Assembly: GCA_020881915.1 (NCBI GenBank)
Contig: JAJFPB010000013.1
Coordinates: 434,001-498,000, forward strand
Direction of reading: 5' to 3'
Origin: Paramyrothecium sp. XJ0827
Taxonomy: Eukaryota > Ascomycota > Sordariomycetes > Hypocreales > Stachybotryaceae
Length of the DNA: 64,000 bases
Shown piece by piece: positions 1 to 10,345 of the stretch. The notes beneath the pieces are model-generated. The model was not told the origin of the DNA. It worked only from the letters and a program-made list of their open reading frames with translations, and made no database searches. How positions within the stretch are numbered: the stretch's first letter is position 1; every line of letters begins with the position of its first letter. The position numbers were made by a program, and so were the translations under genes.

Positions 1-261
1 TCTGACTACCCTATACGCAACAGACTCGGGGGAAGAGACTCAAGCTGACAATTTTGGCCGTGCGTGACCTATTACGACGTCTGAACAAATGCTATGCGCT
101 TGAAACTAGATCTCATAATATGTGTGAAGTTAATAACCAGTAGCTGATCAACGCTGGACGCATCAAATTGAAGAAAAGATCGGTGGCGTGTTTTGCGCTG
201 TCCCAAATGGGAAACCTGGGCTGTCAAATTTTCCAAGCTCCTCATCACGAACCACTTCTCA

Positions 262-1056
262 TTAACGAAACGACCCTGCTTGATGCGTGACAAATTCCGC
301 TAGCTCTTCGCCTTCTTCGTGGAGGATGTGCTGTTCGAATCTTGGGCGCCTACCAAGGCATCTTGAAAGGCAGGTGAAAACGACCAAGGCCGTTGATCCT
401 GCGTGCTCATCTGGGCCCGGCAACGTACCAAACAGCCAGGTATGGCCACACGCAAAACCTTGCGGGAGGGTTGACCAATTGTGCTCTATATGGCCGCTGG
501 ATTTGCCGATATCACTGTACATCTTACTTGGGACGCTCACTGGAACGGAATGGCCTTCACGGCAATGCATCGTCAGTATGACTGCCTGCCCATCGGCTGG
601 CGTCTGTATTCGTGTGTCCAGGCAGACTCGGGCGACATAGACGAGATCAAAGCCATGAGCTTCGGCAATGCGCCACGCATGGATCATGGGCTCCAGCTTT
701 TGTTCAAAACGCTGCTGTCGGAGAAAGCTGAAATCTAGTGCGATTTCCCTAAAATTGTTATCTTCGGCCCAGTAGGCCTCAGGGTCAAAGGCGGGCCTGT
801 CCGGAGCCTTCTCGAAAAGTGGATGTGGAGGTTCTGGATCGTTTTTGCGTGCTAGCCAGCCGTGTCCAAGGCGTGTTGTGCTTCCGACGGATCCAACCTT
901 ACGTGAGTGAAGGCTAGGTTTTGGGACGAAGATCTCACTTCTGGGTCGCAAGCTTCTTCCGACGCCTAGAGGATTGACCACATCACTGGAGGGAAACGTT
1001 TGGGTAGGCGTCTCGGCTATCACCTTGGGGAAGCGGTCTCGCCAAGGAAGCCTCAT
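262..1056 (-). CDS. Hypothetical protein (264 aa)
   Basis: This open frame is the longest in the first 2 kb and starts at the first in-frame ATG (1056). I do not recognise a family. The N-terminal third is basic and Pro/Ser-rich. From about residue 80 the sequence looks more globular, with Trp, Phe and His-rich stretches and an acidic C-terminus (an EEGEELAE patch). No signal peptide or membrane segment is visible. The opposite strand also has short open frames here, so the coding call rests on length and residue composition only. An upstream exon is possible. Confidence 0.4.
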   Translation of the reverse strand: MRLPWRDRFPKVIAETPTQTFPSSDVVNPLGVGRSLRPRSEIFVPKPSLHSRKVGSVGSTTRLGHGWLARKNDPEPPHPLFEKAPDRPAFDPEAYWAEDNNFREIALDFSFLRQQRFEQKLEPMIHAWRIAEAHGFDLVYVARVCLDTRIQTPADGQAVILTMHCREGHSVPVSVPSKMYSDIGKSSGHIEHNWSTLPQGFACGHTWLFGTLPGPDEHAGSTALVVFTCLSRCLGRRPRFEQHILHEEGEELAEFVTHQAGSFR

Positions 1057-2109
1057 ATTTGGAAAGAATCTCAAAGCTAAGTGAACAGCGTAGATTGATG
1101 AAACGGCATAGTATACAAATGAGCCGCCAGATAATTACTCCGGTGACGATGAGATCGAGTAAGGCGAATGGGAGGACTCATATAATTGTTTCCGACCTTT
1201 TGATCCAAATTCGCCGGAAGGTTTTTTTGCTTACATCCGACATGATTTAAGCCATGGCCTGCATATCTGAGCGACTGCAGAAAGAGCATACGAAGGTATA
1301 TTATGCGGTAAAAGTGAGTCATTGTGCATTAATCTGCTGCTATTAGCAGCGAGAGTAGAAACTTGTGGGTCAGTGTGATCTGAGGGAAACTGGATCACAA
1401 TGCTAGTTGAAAGCTCCGCTGGGTTCACGCGCTTAACGTAGTAAGCTAGCAAAGGGATACATTGGATGCGAGTTGTCCATCAACCTGAGGCGGTGGGGAG
1501 TCATAAACCTTCCGCGATCGCCACAGCATTTCATTCGAGAGAGCCTCCTAACAGATTCACGTCAATTCTTCTAATCACAAGGCTAATATTACGCTTTCGC
1601 CTCGCCTTGAATGGAGCACTAGCTCCTCTACCTCGGCCTTTCCGACGTTTGGTCCAAGCTAGTGCTTAAAAAGATCAAAATACTAACAACCGCCCTTTAG
1701 CCTACAACCAATTCTAATAATTCAAAGGCATGCAGAGATGGCACGAGTCAATACCATTAAATTTAGGGAAAATCTTTGTCAAGTCATGTCCTCTTGTGAG
1801 CTCAAGGTTAGGAAATGGCTACTTCTGGCGCAAGCGCAATATATCTTGGTTCAGATCATATTGGGACGTTCAAGCACATATGAACTTGAGATCACAGGAT
1901 CTAGCAGAGAGAAGAAATAGAAAGTTTTAGGTGATATTGCATATTCGCCATACACGATTTTCTATTCATAGATACGAATAAATGTACATTCCGTAAATTT
2001 AACGTAAATTGAACTTCCTAACCTCCTCATCGCCGTCTACCTAGGGGGCTCGACTGGTATAAAGCTGACTTCGATATCTTACATATTTGCTCCGTCTTTC
2101 TTTACGATC
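1057..2109. other. Stretch without a convincing gene
   Basis: About 1 kb with only short overlapping frames on both strands. The part just before 2110 is AT-rich and includes a TATAAA-like site near 2058, about 50 bp upstream of the ATG at 2110. It probably holds the promoter of the next gene. Confidence 0.4.
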
Positions 2110-2586
2110 ATGTCGAATCCGAAACGCATCAAAGTAGACATAAAGGCCGAAAGAGCATTATACTACGATTCTGATAATAGCTCTGATTCTGGTGATGGCT
2201 CAGAGACTGATTCTGATGATGAAGCTGATTCAAGACATACTTCCGGTCATGTCCCTGAATCTAGCCACAACACAAATATGGCCAAGACTCTAGAAGCTCA
2301 GAACCCTGGTTCTGATTCTGATTCTGATGATACCTCTGATTCTAGTGATGGCTCAGAGACTGATTCTGATGATGAAGCTGATTCAAGGCATACTTCCGGT
2401 CATGTCCCTGAATCTAGCCACAACATAAATACGGCCAACACTCCAAAAGTATTGGCTAAACCGGTGGAGGCGGTAGACATAGAATTAGCCACTCGTTATT
2501 TAATTGCTTTCGTGGAGAGATATTCCGATCCTGAATTCCATAAAATAATGTCCCTTGATATGGCAAGAAGAGTAAAAGGACTATGA
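2110..2586 (+). CDS. Ser/Asp-rich repeat protein (158 aa), unknown function
   Basis: A short, highly acidic protein. Residues 1-20 are basic with a possible nuclear signal (KRIKVDIK). Residues 25-56 and 76-107 are two nearly identical copies of a Ser/Asp/Glu-rich segment, 51 residues apart. The last 40 residues are different in character and may form an amphipathic helix. Acidic Ser runs of this kind are typical casein-kinase-2 targets in nuclear proteins, but no known family is evident. There is no signal peptide. The ATG at 2110 is the first in frame and a TATAAA-like element lies about 50 bp upstream. Confidence 0.5.
   Translation: MSNPKRIKVDIKAERALYYDSDNSSDSGDGSETDSDDEADSRHTSGHVPESSHNTNMAKTLEAQNPGSDSDSDDTSDSSDGSETDSDDEADSRHTSGHVPESSHNINTANTPKVLAKPVEAVDIELATRYLIAFVERYSDPEFHKIMSLDMARRVKGL
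2182..2430 (+). repeat. Two in-frame direct repeats within the Ser/Asp-rich gene
   Basis: Copy 1 is about 2182-2277 and copy 2 about 2335-2430. They are 153 bp apart and differ at only a few bases, so the duplication looks recent. The offset is exactly 51 codons and keeps the frame. Confidence 0.8.
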
Positions 2587-3300
2587 AATACGGTGTCATG
2601 CCTATATAATTTCATGATAGTCCAACTGTACAGTTTTCATAACAATAAGAAATACAAAAGTCTCAGCTCCAAGGCAAGCATCAGTTATATACCATTGGGA
2701 CAGAGTAACTCGGCAAGTAAGCTGTAGTAAGGAAAAGTCAGAAGGAATAGATACCTTTATCAGCTCCAGCGTTAGCGCAACTTGTTAACTGATTCGCGGT
2801 GCATATAAGTTGCGAAGGCAAAGCTGCGGCTGGCCGGTCCCGGCGGTTCAAAGCAGCCCCTGGTTTTTGGGCCCCACGCAACTCGAAAGCTACGCCTCTA
2901 TTGCTTCTGTGACCCACTACAAACGCGACCATTATACGAAACTCTTTCTCTCCATGGGGACCAGCGAAGGGCGCCCAAATTGCTCCACTGACAGACGGTG
3001 AGTCTACCGACGCGAGCTAGAGCAGGCGAACCAGGGCTCCGTTATCTCCCTGAAACAAATGCACGCCATGCATGCTCAGCATGTGATAATCTGGAACGTA
3101 CAACTGGCTTTGCATCTACAATTGCAACATTCATATTGGATACAGGGCAGTAAATTAAAATAGTTGTGCCTCTAGTATGGAGCATGGGTCAAGGGAAGCA
3201 GTACTAGTACCGGTATGGCCTCGGACTGGTACTGTACATTAGTTCTTTAATAGAAGATGAAAGCGCCGCAGTTCATTCACATTTTACAATTACCGGTACA
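2587..3300. other. Intergenic; AA11 promoter with two TACCGGTA copies
   Basis: No gene is convincing here. The palindrome TACCGGTA occurs at 3208-3215 and 3291-3298. The second copy ends two bases before the start codon of the next gene. Confidence 0.5.
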
Positions 3301-4329
3301 ATGCGACTTGTTCATTTACTGTGTGGCATAGTAGCTTCATGCGGAGCACACATAGTGATGAACCGACCTGTTCCTTATGGTCACTTTCGTGAGAATCAGG
3401 GTCCGCTGCTGGCGAATGGGAACGATTTTCCATGCAAGTCAACTCAGGTCGTGTTCACGTTTGAAAGTCCACCAAACGTCTACATGCTTGGATCCACTAA
3501 TACCCTTAGCTTCACCGGCTCAGCCGTACATGGTGGTGGTTCATGTCAAGTTTCCATGACTTATGACAGGGAACCAAACAGAGAATCTATTTGGAAAGTC
3601 CTGACCTCGATCGAAGGTGGATGCCCAGCTCAAGGTCAGAATGACAATATGGATGGAGGAGCGGAGACGCCCAACCCATATGAATACCAGTTCCATATTC
3701 CCAGGAATATTCCTGCCGGAAACGGCACCATCGCTTGGACCTGGTTTAATAAAATAGGATATCGCGAGATGTACATGAATTGCGGTCCTCTTACTCTGAC
3801 TGGTGAAAGAGGTTCCTATGAGAACTTTGAGCAGTTACCAGATATGTTTACTGCTAATATCGACAACGATTGCCACGTTCCTGAGAACGCAGACGTCATA
3901 TTTCCACGGCCAGGTAAATATCTCGTACGCTTGAACGGCGCTACGGATGCGTTCATGCCTCCCATTGGCACAGGCTGCGTCGTCGTGGACAATCCACCCA
4001 GAACCAGCGTTCATTCAGGTCATAAGCCTGCCACCTTAACCGCGACCAGTTTGAGCGAGTCGCCGACCACAACCCATGAGTCTATACAGAGCCCTCTCCT
4101 GCCGCAGGTTTCTCAACCACCGACCATTTATTTCAAGAACACAGAACACGGAGTTTCATGCGATAATGAAGGCGTATGGAGATGTATAGATGGTAAGGAG
4201 TTTCAGCGCTGTGTACACGGGACCTGGTCCCAGAAACAGAGACTTGCTGCTGGAACTTTCTGTGAGCCAGATGAGTCCCCCGGTTCTAGTTTTGAACACA
4301 GTTCAGTGCTTCCGCGTGTATGTACGTAA
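3301..4329 (+). CDS. Secreted AA11-type lytic polysaccharide monooxygenase with C-terminal X278-like module
   Basis: The 342-aa protein starts with a signal peptide of about 16 residues that ends exactly before a histidine (residue 17). The mature protein would therefore begin with His-1, the first half of the copper histidine brace. The second brace histidine is probably His77 in the GSAVHGGG motif. The catalytic domain runs to about residue 225 and has the AA11-typical SCQVS, GGCPA and WTWFN segments. A Thr/Ser/Pro linker follows. The last 60-70 residues are Cys/Trp-rich and resemble the X278 module found on some AA11 enzymes. AA11 enzymes oxidatively cleave chitin, so an extracellular chitin-modifying role is inferred. 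No intron is needed and the frame is intact. Confidence 0.85.
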   Translation: MRLVHLLCGIVASCGAHIVMNRPVPYGHFRENQGPLLANGNDFPCKSTQVVFTFESPPNVYMLGSTNTLSFTGSAVHGGGSCQVSMTYDREPNRESIWKVLTSIEGGCPAQGQNDNMDGGAETPNPYEYQFHIPRNIPAGNGTIAWTWFNKIGYREMYMNCGPLTLTGERGSYENFEQLPDMFTANIDNDCHVPENADVIFPRPGKYLVRLNGATDAFMPPIGTGCVVVDNPPRTSVHSGHKPATLTATSLSESPTTTHESIQSPLLPQVSQPPTIYFKNTEHGVSCDNEGVWRCIDGKEFQRCVHGTWSQKQRLAAGTFCEPDESPGSSFEHSSVLPRVCT

Positions 4330-5077
4330 TCTTGCTGGATGAATCATAACTCGTTCCTCCGTAGCAAGGAAGGAACAGCCTTCTACAAAAGTATGCAACG
4401 TTGAAGTGTAGAGGAGATAAGTAAATCAACCAAAGCGCTGTGTCCGGTTAGAGGAGGACTGGGACTCATGAAAAGCACAGCACTGCCCCCTGGCGTCTGC
4501 TAACATACGCAAAACATCGCCGTGAACTGCCGTCGTTCCAATCTACAAAGCCCGGAGTGTGCAATGATGGTGAATGAGCAAATAATTATGGGCTCCGCTG
4601 CCTGGGTTCGAGGCTCGGTTGTATGTCTTCTGGGAAGTGACCGACGTGGCACCATGTACTATATTGCAGCCAATTGAATGTGTAAACCCGTCCTTGCAGT
4701 AGGGATCTCCTCGCGAGCAATATACCGGTACCGGTACCCGTTTTGCTTGGAAACAGACTACGTTAGCTAGCTTAGGTTGTGGGTTCGGTGTCTCGGCGGG
4801 GGCCTGGGAGCGAATCGCGTGCTGGTTACGGAACTCTCCCCGTTAGAATCCAACTTACTCGTACGAATCACGAAGGCATGGCACAGGTGTATGACGGAGA
4901 ATGTTCTTTACAAAGTAAGGCCTGACAAACAATTGCCGGAGATGAATCCTAGATCCAGTCGCCCCTTTCGATAGATTTCCTTTTTGCGAAGCGTAGTTTC
5001 ACTTTGAAATGAACCATCAATAAGGATATAAGCATTCAACCTGTCGGTCTTATTAACATGAAGCTCGTACACTCGGT
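4330..5077. other. Intergenic with a tandem TACCGGTA doublet
   Basis: No convincing gene. Two overlapping TACCGGTA palindromes lie at 4723-4736, about 340 bp upstream of the cyclin start. Confidence 0.45.
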
Positions 5078-6308
5078 ATGGATTTCTTTTATTCCCACGT
5101 TGACGAGCCTGGCAATGCCCTTTTCCAATCAAGCAAACTTTGCGACGCAGCCGAATGGATCGCAGCATATAGACAGGAGATCATCGGCGACGAGCTGGCG
5201 CGACTCACTGGGCGGGAGTATCTTGCGGATATCATGAAGCATATACAACACATGGAGGTACGTTCGATCTTGACGGTGAGGGTCCGGGCTGATGGGCTTA
5301 CGATGGGAACAGAACGAAACTCTTCCAAACGTCCTACTCATTAACCAACAGCCCGAGATCGAGTGGTCCATGAGACCCAAGCTGATCGACTTCCTCGTCG
5401 AAGCCCACTCTGCCTTCAGCCTTCGTCCCGAGACGCTTTTCCTGGCACTCAACCTGCTGGACAGATACTGCTCCAAGCGTATCGTGAAGAAATCACACTA
5501 TCAGCTTGTGGGCTCCATTGCTCTGCTAATCGCCGCCAAGTACAGCGATCGAAAGGGCCGGGTACCCCGAGCACGTGAGCTTTGCAGCATGTGCTGCGGC
5601 CTCTATGACGTAAGAATGTTTACGGGAATGGAGATATGTATGCTGGACACACTCGACTGGACCATTGGTCACCCTACTGTCGACTTCTTCCTGCGGCTCA
5701 TGAGTATGTGGGACGGTGACGGTCAAGAGGTGGAACACGTCTCTCTGTACATTTGCCAAATTGCATCCTACCGTCAGGGGTTCGTCTCGTGTAAGCCCTC
5801 GATAATGGCGAAGTCCTCACTGGTGCTAGCGCGGATTATCCTCGGTCGACCTAATCCGAACTATGGCTCCTGGACTTCTGCAGAGAACATCACTCTGTTT
5901 GCCCTGTGGCAACATCTCACTCAACCGTCATCTATCCTAGCCTGCAAGTATGCCTCCCCAGAATTGTCGGAGGCATCCTGCGTGGTAGCTAGGTTCGCGG
6001 CCCACCAAGGATCTTACGCGGCGAGCCTGGGACTTGCCCCCATTCCCACCCTCCCGGGCTACTCGAGGTTTCACGGTCCAGCTCAGACGCCAAAAGTAAT
6101 TACAAATCCTCATGGCTACATAACACCCCCCGTTACACCCGGTCAGGTCGGACTTTCAGCACCAGAAGACTCTCAACCTTGGCCACCGCAGAATCCCACC
6201 GCTCAGATGACGTGCGGTACCACCTTTCGGGGAGTAATCGACAGCGGTTCCGAATGCCAATATTGGGGCGGAGAGGAGACCAGTATTCAGCTAAGCCTGT
6301 ATGGTTGA
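5078..6308 (+). CDS. G1/S-type cyclin (Cln/PuC-like)
   Basis: Exon 1 is 5078-5257 and exon 2 is 5313-6308. The intron (5258-5312, 55 nt) has a GTACGT donor and joins in phase 0, giving 391 aa. The joined protein has the cyclin box: a QQPEIEW motif, MRPKLIDFLVEAH, then LDRYCS, HYQLVG and LLIAAKY, followed by the second cyclin fold with the IGHPTVDFF segment typical of fungal G1 cyclins. These proteins bind and activate the main cyclin-dependent kinase at G1/S. The C-terminal tail is Pro/Thr-rich with TPP and TPKV sites that could be phosphorylated, but it seems shorter than in core fungal G1 cyclins. A second, more divergent cyclin lies at 58276-59025, so this may be an accessory paralogue rather than the housekeeping copy. 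Confidence 0.85.
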
Positions 6309-7402
6309 CCCACTCACCAGGGACATCCAATGTCGGCCTCGACCAGTCCAGTTAGCGTATACACCTAGCTGTCTTGCATGACACTTTGCCCCTATGAGCG
6401 GAAAAGATTAGCGACGCTTAGTCTCGGCCTTCGTTTCGGCAGCCAAATATAGGATCGCTATGAGAAGCAAATACCACGCAGAGATGAGTTCTTTCTGCGA
6501 TCCTTCCACTAGAAGATCGCTGTCTTTCTGGGGTGGGTTTCTGGTGCTCTTCTCCCTGTAGCCACGTATGTGGCCAGTGATATTGTGGCCGTTTTCTGCT
6601 CTAGGTCCGAGTAAGTCATGATAGTCTTTCTCAGAGCCAAAAACCTTACGACTAGTCGGACTAGTCGAGCGCCTATGCGAAGGGTACCGCCCACATCCCC
6701 AATCGAACAAATGTAATTCGCTCGTCGTGGGCGCACTTGTGTTTGCTCGGTTTTAGGCCCACCCCTGGCTACTTGTTACTTCGACTTGCTTAGCATCGAT
6801 GGTTCTGGTACCATGACTTCGGCGAAAGGGTGTCACGGGTCTCTTGGCTTACCTTTGTTAAAAGCATGGGTCCAGAAGACGACAACGGCTATGTTACTCT
6901 GGATTTGTGGGAGGTGCTGGTGATCCATCTGGATGTCCAGAAGGGGTCACAAAAAATAAAGCAGGACTCCAGTGGACATGCCCCTCAAGGGGGCCTTTGC
7001 TATTCTCCAATACGGATTCCATTCTAGCCAGTACACAGGTTTTGGGGACAATTCATACACGTGAAAAGATTAAAAGAGGGAGAGAACAAGCTTGGGATCC
7101 CCCCTCACTATTTCTAGCATATGATCCAGACATACATGACCATTTGCGAAGCTAAATGAGGCCGACAGCCCGGGTTGGTTTAATTTGGTGTAGGGTAGGC
7201 TCAGATAGTTTGTTTCACCTGCTCGCGACAGGCAGTTTCATTTCAAACGGCAGGGTCGGGAAAGGCAGGTGGAAATGCTACCACCGGGGCCTCTAATGGG
7301 ATTGTGTTTATAAAGCATCCGTTTTACGTTCCATGAGAATTATGTGAATGCAAATTTCAATGCTTCAAAGAAGTTACAGTAATAACAGTCTTTACCTTCA
7401 TC
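6309..7402. other. Stretch without a convincing gene
   Basis: About 1.1 kb with short frames on both strands (the longest about 100 codons on the minus strand near 6408-6710) but no recognisable protein. It probably holds the cyclin 3' region and the promoter of the SDR gene. Confidence 0.4.
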
Positions 7403-8458
7403 ATGCTTCTCCGGTACCTCAATTTACCCGTTTTCTCGGGCTGTCTTCTTTTCTTTTTCGAAAAGTTTCACAAAACACCGATTGCTTTGGTCTCCTCCCA
7501 GACTCTAGAGTGGCATCAATTCATGTCTTACAATCCTCACTACATTATCAAAATACTCCTGTGGTGTCATGTTATAGTGGCCGTAGTTGCCAAGCTCAAT
7601 CGGTTCTTGAACGATACATGCTGCTCAGGTGGCCTGTCACACAGAATCTGCAGGGCCTGGTCTGGCTCTTGGTCCAACGAAGCTGAGTTGTGTGGTGAAG
7701 TGGTGGTTGTTACAGGTGGCTCCAGTGGTATCGGGATACGGCTCGTCGAGAGGATGCTTGAAATTGGACTGCAGGTGGCCGTTCTCGATATCCAGGACTT
7801 ACCAAAGGAGTTTGAGAATCAAGGACAGGTGCATTACTACCCCTGTGACGTGTCTGAGCCAGACTCCGTGGCGAAAGCTGCAGACATGGTCCGCTCAGAT
7901 CTTGGACATCCGAGCATACTCATAAATAACGCCGGCATTGGTCAACAGGCAACTATTCTGAGTAGTTCCGACGCTGCAGTGAGGAGAACGTTTGAGGTCA
8001 ACTGCATCGCTCTGTGGCATACCACGAAACAATTCTTACCCTTCATGATCGAGCGGAATAAGGGCCATATTATCACCATGGCCAGTGTCGCCTCGTTCAT
8101 TGGCATTCCCACGGCTGCAGATTACTCGGCTACCAAGGCAGGAGCCCTTGCCTTCCATGAAGCCTTGACCTTGGAGCTCAAACATTGCTACGAAGCACCA
8201 AATGTACGGACAACAATTGTGCACCCTCATTTTGTGCGGACACCTCTACTCGATCGTGTCGCGACCCGTCTCAATCACTCATCTGGTGAATTACTCACCA
8301 CAGATGACATAGCCGAGGAAGTTTTAAGGAGAGTTAAGAGCCACAAGGGCGGTCAAGTAGTCATACCAAATCGCATGAGTTTCCTATCTGGCTTGAGAGC
8401 ATGGCCGCTGTGGACTCAACAAATCATTCAAGATTTGGCTGCATCTTACGTACTGTAG
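7403..8458 (+). CDS. Short-chain dehydrogenase/reductase (retinol-dehydrogenase-like)
   Basis: The protein has 351 aa. A hydrophobic N-terminus of about 70 residues could anchor it in a membrane (endoplasmic reticulum or lipid droplet). It is followed by a classical SDR domain: the cofactor motif TGGSSGIG, NNAGIG, a catalytic Ser in the TMASVAS strand and the YSATK active site with Tyr and Lys. The Asp after the second strand (VLDIQD) suggests a preference for NAD(H). The arrangement resembles DHRS/RDH16-like enzymes acting on lipophilic alcohols or ketones. The gene is 600 bp upstream of and co-oriented with a P450, so the two may once have served one oxidative pathway. No intron is needed. 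A TACCGGTA palindrome lies 22 bp past the stop. Confidence 0.85.
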   Translation: MLLRYLNLPVFSGCLLFFFEKFHKTPIALVSSQTLEWHQFMSYNPHYIIKILLWCHVIVAVVAKLNRFLNDTCCSGGLSHRICRAWSGSWSNEAELCGEVVVVTGGSSGIGIRLVERMLEIGLQVAVLDIQDLPKEFENQGQVHYYPCDVSEPDSVAKAADMVRSDLGHPSILINNAGIGQQATILSSSDAAVRRTFEVNCIALWHTTKQFLPFMIERNKGHIITMASVASFIGIPTAADYSATKAGALAFHEALTLELKHCYEAPNVRTTIVHPHFVRTPLLDRVATRLNHSSGELLTTDDIAEEVLRRVKSHKGGQVVIPNRMSFLSGLRAWPLWTQQIIQDLAASYVL

Positions 8459-9058
8459 CAGAATCCCGAGAAGACATGCTACCGGTACTTCCCCGCATCC
8501 GTGCTTGATCTGATTACGATTATCCAGTGACTTGACAAATTGTGTACAGATAGGCATTCCCACACGTGCTACACTTTCAACAGCTCATTCGCAGACGCCT
8601 TTACCGAACCTGCCAGGAAGCCAAGTGGGTTCAAGATGGGTCTCGTTGGAAGTCAGCCTAGGCTGCTGCTGTGTCGGTCTGGCCGCAGGGGGGTGTCATT
8701 AGTTACTTGGGAGCCGTGATGTTGAAGCAGGGGCGAACATCACCACTTGACACTGTGGAGCCAAAGCTACCAGGACATAGCACAGTTAGCCCTCAATTTG
8801 AAAGTCGCGTGAAATCTCTTGATTTACTCTAGCTCCGCACCTACTTGCGTGACACAGGACTTCTTATCTCACGTAATACATCGTTCATTTCTACGACAGA
8901 TGTCGGCATCCACACTGGAAAGTTATTAAAACTCATTCGGAGAAAACCAAAGGCCTGTCTTGAACTTCTCATGTTGCTATTTTGCTAAGAATACCTGTAC
9001 CGGTACCTCGTTTGTAGGCATATTTTATGAGATTGACGTAATTTTGTCGAAATCGAAA
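8459..9058. other. Intergenic, P450 promoter region
   Basis: No gene is seen. It contains TACCGGTA at 8480-8487 and again at 8998-9005, the latter 53 bp upstream of the P450 start codon. Confidence 0.45.
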
Positions 9059-10101
9059 ATGTTTGCCTTCAGTGTTGTGGTTCTCATTGTTTTTGCCGCA
9101 ACGGCACTTCGTGGTCTATTCCTTCTCTCGGCATGTTACAGATCGCCTCTGAAGGACGTACCCGGGCCAGATGTAGGTGATGCCATTCATGCAATTTCTT
9201 CCGTGGAGCAGTATTGACGATAAATCGATAGGATGGTGCGTTCTTTTTCGGACAGAGCCTCAAACTGATGAAGACGCCTTGGGCGCCGGAGCTATTCTGC
9301 CAGTGGTCGCGCGAGTGGCCGGACAGTCCCCTTGTCCGATATAGCAGCTTTGGCAATACCGAAAGCTTCCTCGTGAATGATGTCGAGGCTTACAAGGACG
9401 TTCTCACGAGAAGAAGCTCAAGCTTCGTCAAGCCTCGTGTGGCAAGGCTCTTTGCGCGAGACTTCATCGGCGATGGGTTGCCATTTGCCGAGGGCCGCTT
9501 ACATAAATCTCGACGGGCGAGTGTGGTCCGTGAGTGATAAGCAGACATTCCTTCCAAATCACTACAGGTTACCTGACGGTACACGCAAGGTTCCTTTTCG
9601 ACCAGCCAGATCAAGACCGACTTCCCCATAGTCAGGGCCAAAGCAGAACAGTTGGCTTCTGTTTTGCATGCAAAGAGAAATGCTTACGATATTGTGGAAG
9701 GTATTTTCGATGTGCCGAATCAATTGACGACGGAATTGGCTAACTGGTCTATACTCGCAAGTCGAGTCTGATGTCTGGAAGGCTGTGCTGGACGTGATAG
9801 GAGAGAAGATTTTCAGTATCGATTTCAACCACTTGGGGTCTAACGAAACCGCACTTTTCGAATCCATCTCCTTCATTATGCAGCCTTCGCAGGTAAACTG
9901 CTTTATTCAGTATGTGAATATGGCATTCCCCATACGACGCCTGATTCCACGCGGAGAAGGCCGCAGCTTTCAACTTCATTCAGAAAAAGTGCGGGCAATA
10001 GTTCGGGACCTTGTCGACCAACGAAGGCTAGCAACAGAAAACTTGACGACTGAGAAACCGAAAACGGATCTGCTTGATCATCTACTTCAACACAACGATG
10101 A

Positions 10102-10106
10102 ATCGT
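10102..10106. repeat. Target-site duplication, left copy (ATCGT)
   Basis: Five bases of P450 exon 4 directly before the LTR, repeated exactly at 15046-15050. Confidence 0.92.
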
Positions 10107-10325
10107 TGTTGTTCAGATTACGCAGTGGTGCTGAATGCACTTGGATAAAATGTAATTGATGTTATGATGATTGTAATTATTCTTGGTTAAGTTGTTCTGA
10201 TCTCAATGAGATGCCTTCGGACCATTATATATCTGAGTGAACCCATCTAGGACTTTGAACCTTAATCGTAGGACTTGAACTTTAATATTGGTCCTTAAGT
10301 CACGGGGGACTCAGTTCTTCCAACA
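10107..10325 (-). repeat. 3' LTR of the copia element
   Basis: 219 bp, beginning TGTTG and ending CAACA (5-bp inverted ends). By eye it matches the LTR at 14827-15045 base for base. Confidence 0.95.
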
Positions 10326-10339
10326 CGCCCCCGTCCACC
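10326..10339 (-). other. Putative polypurine tract
   Basis: On the minus strand the bases just before the 3' LTR read GGTGGACGGGGGCG. This purine-rich run is where plus-strand DNA synthesis of an LTR element would be primed. It is imperfect, so the assignment rests on position. Confidence 0.55.
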
Positions 10340-10345
10340 TTGGCT

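Noticed and set aside
4590..4640. GGTTCGAGGC reminiscent of a tRNA T-arm
   Set aside because: No acceptor, D or anticodon stem could be fitted around it.
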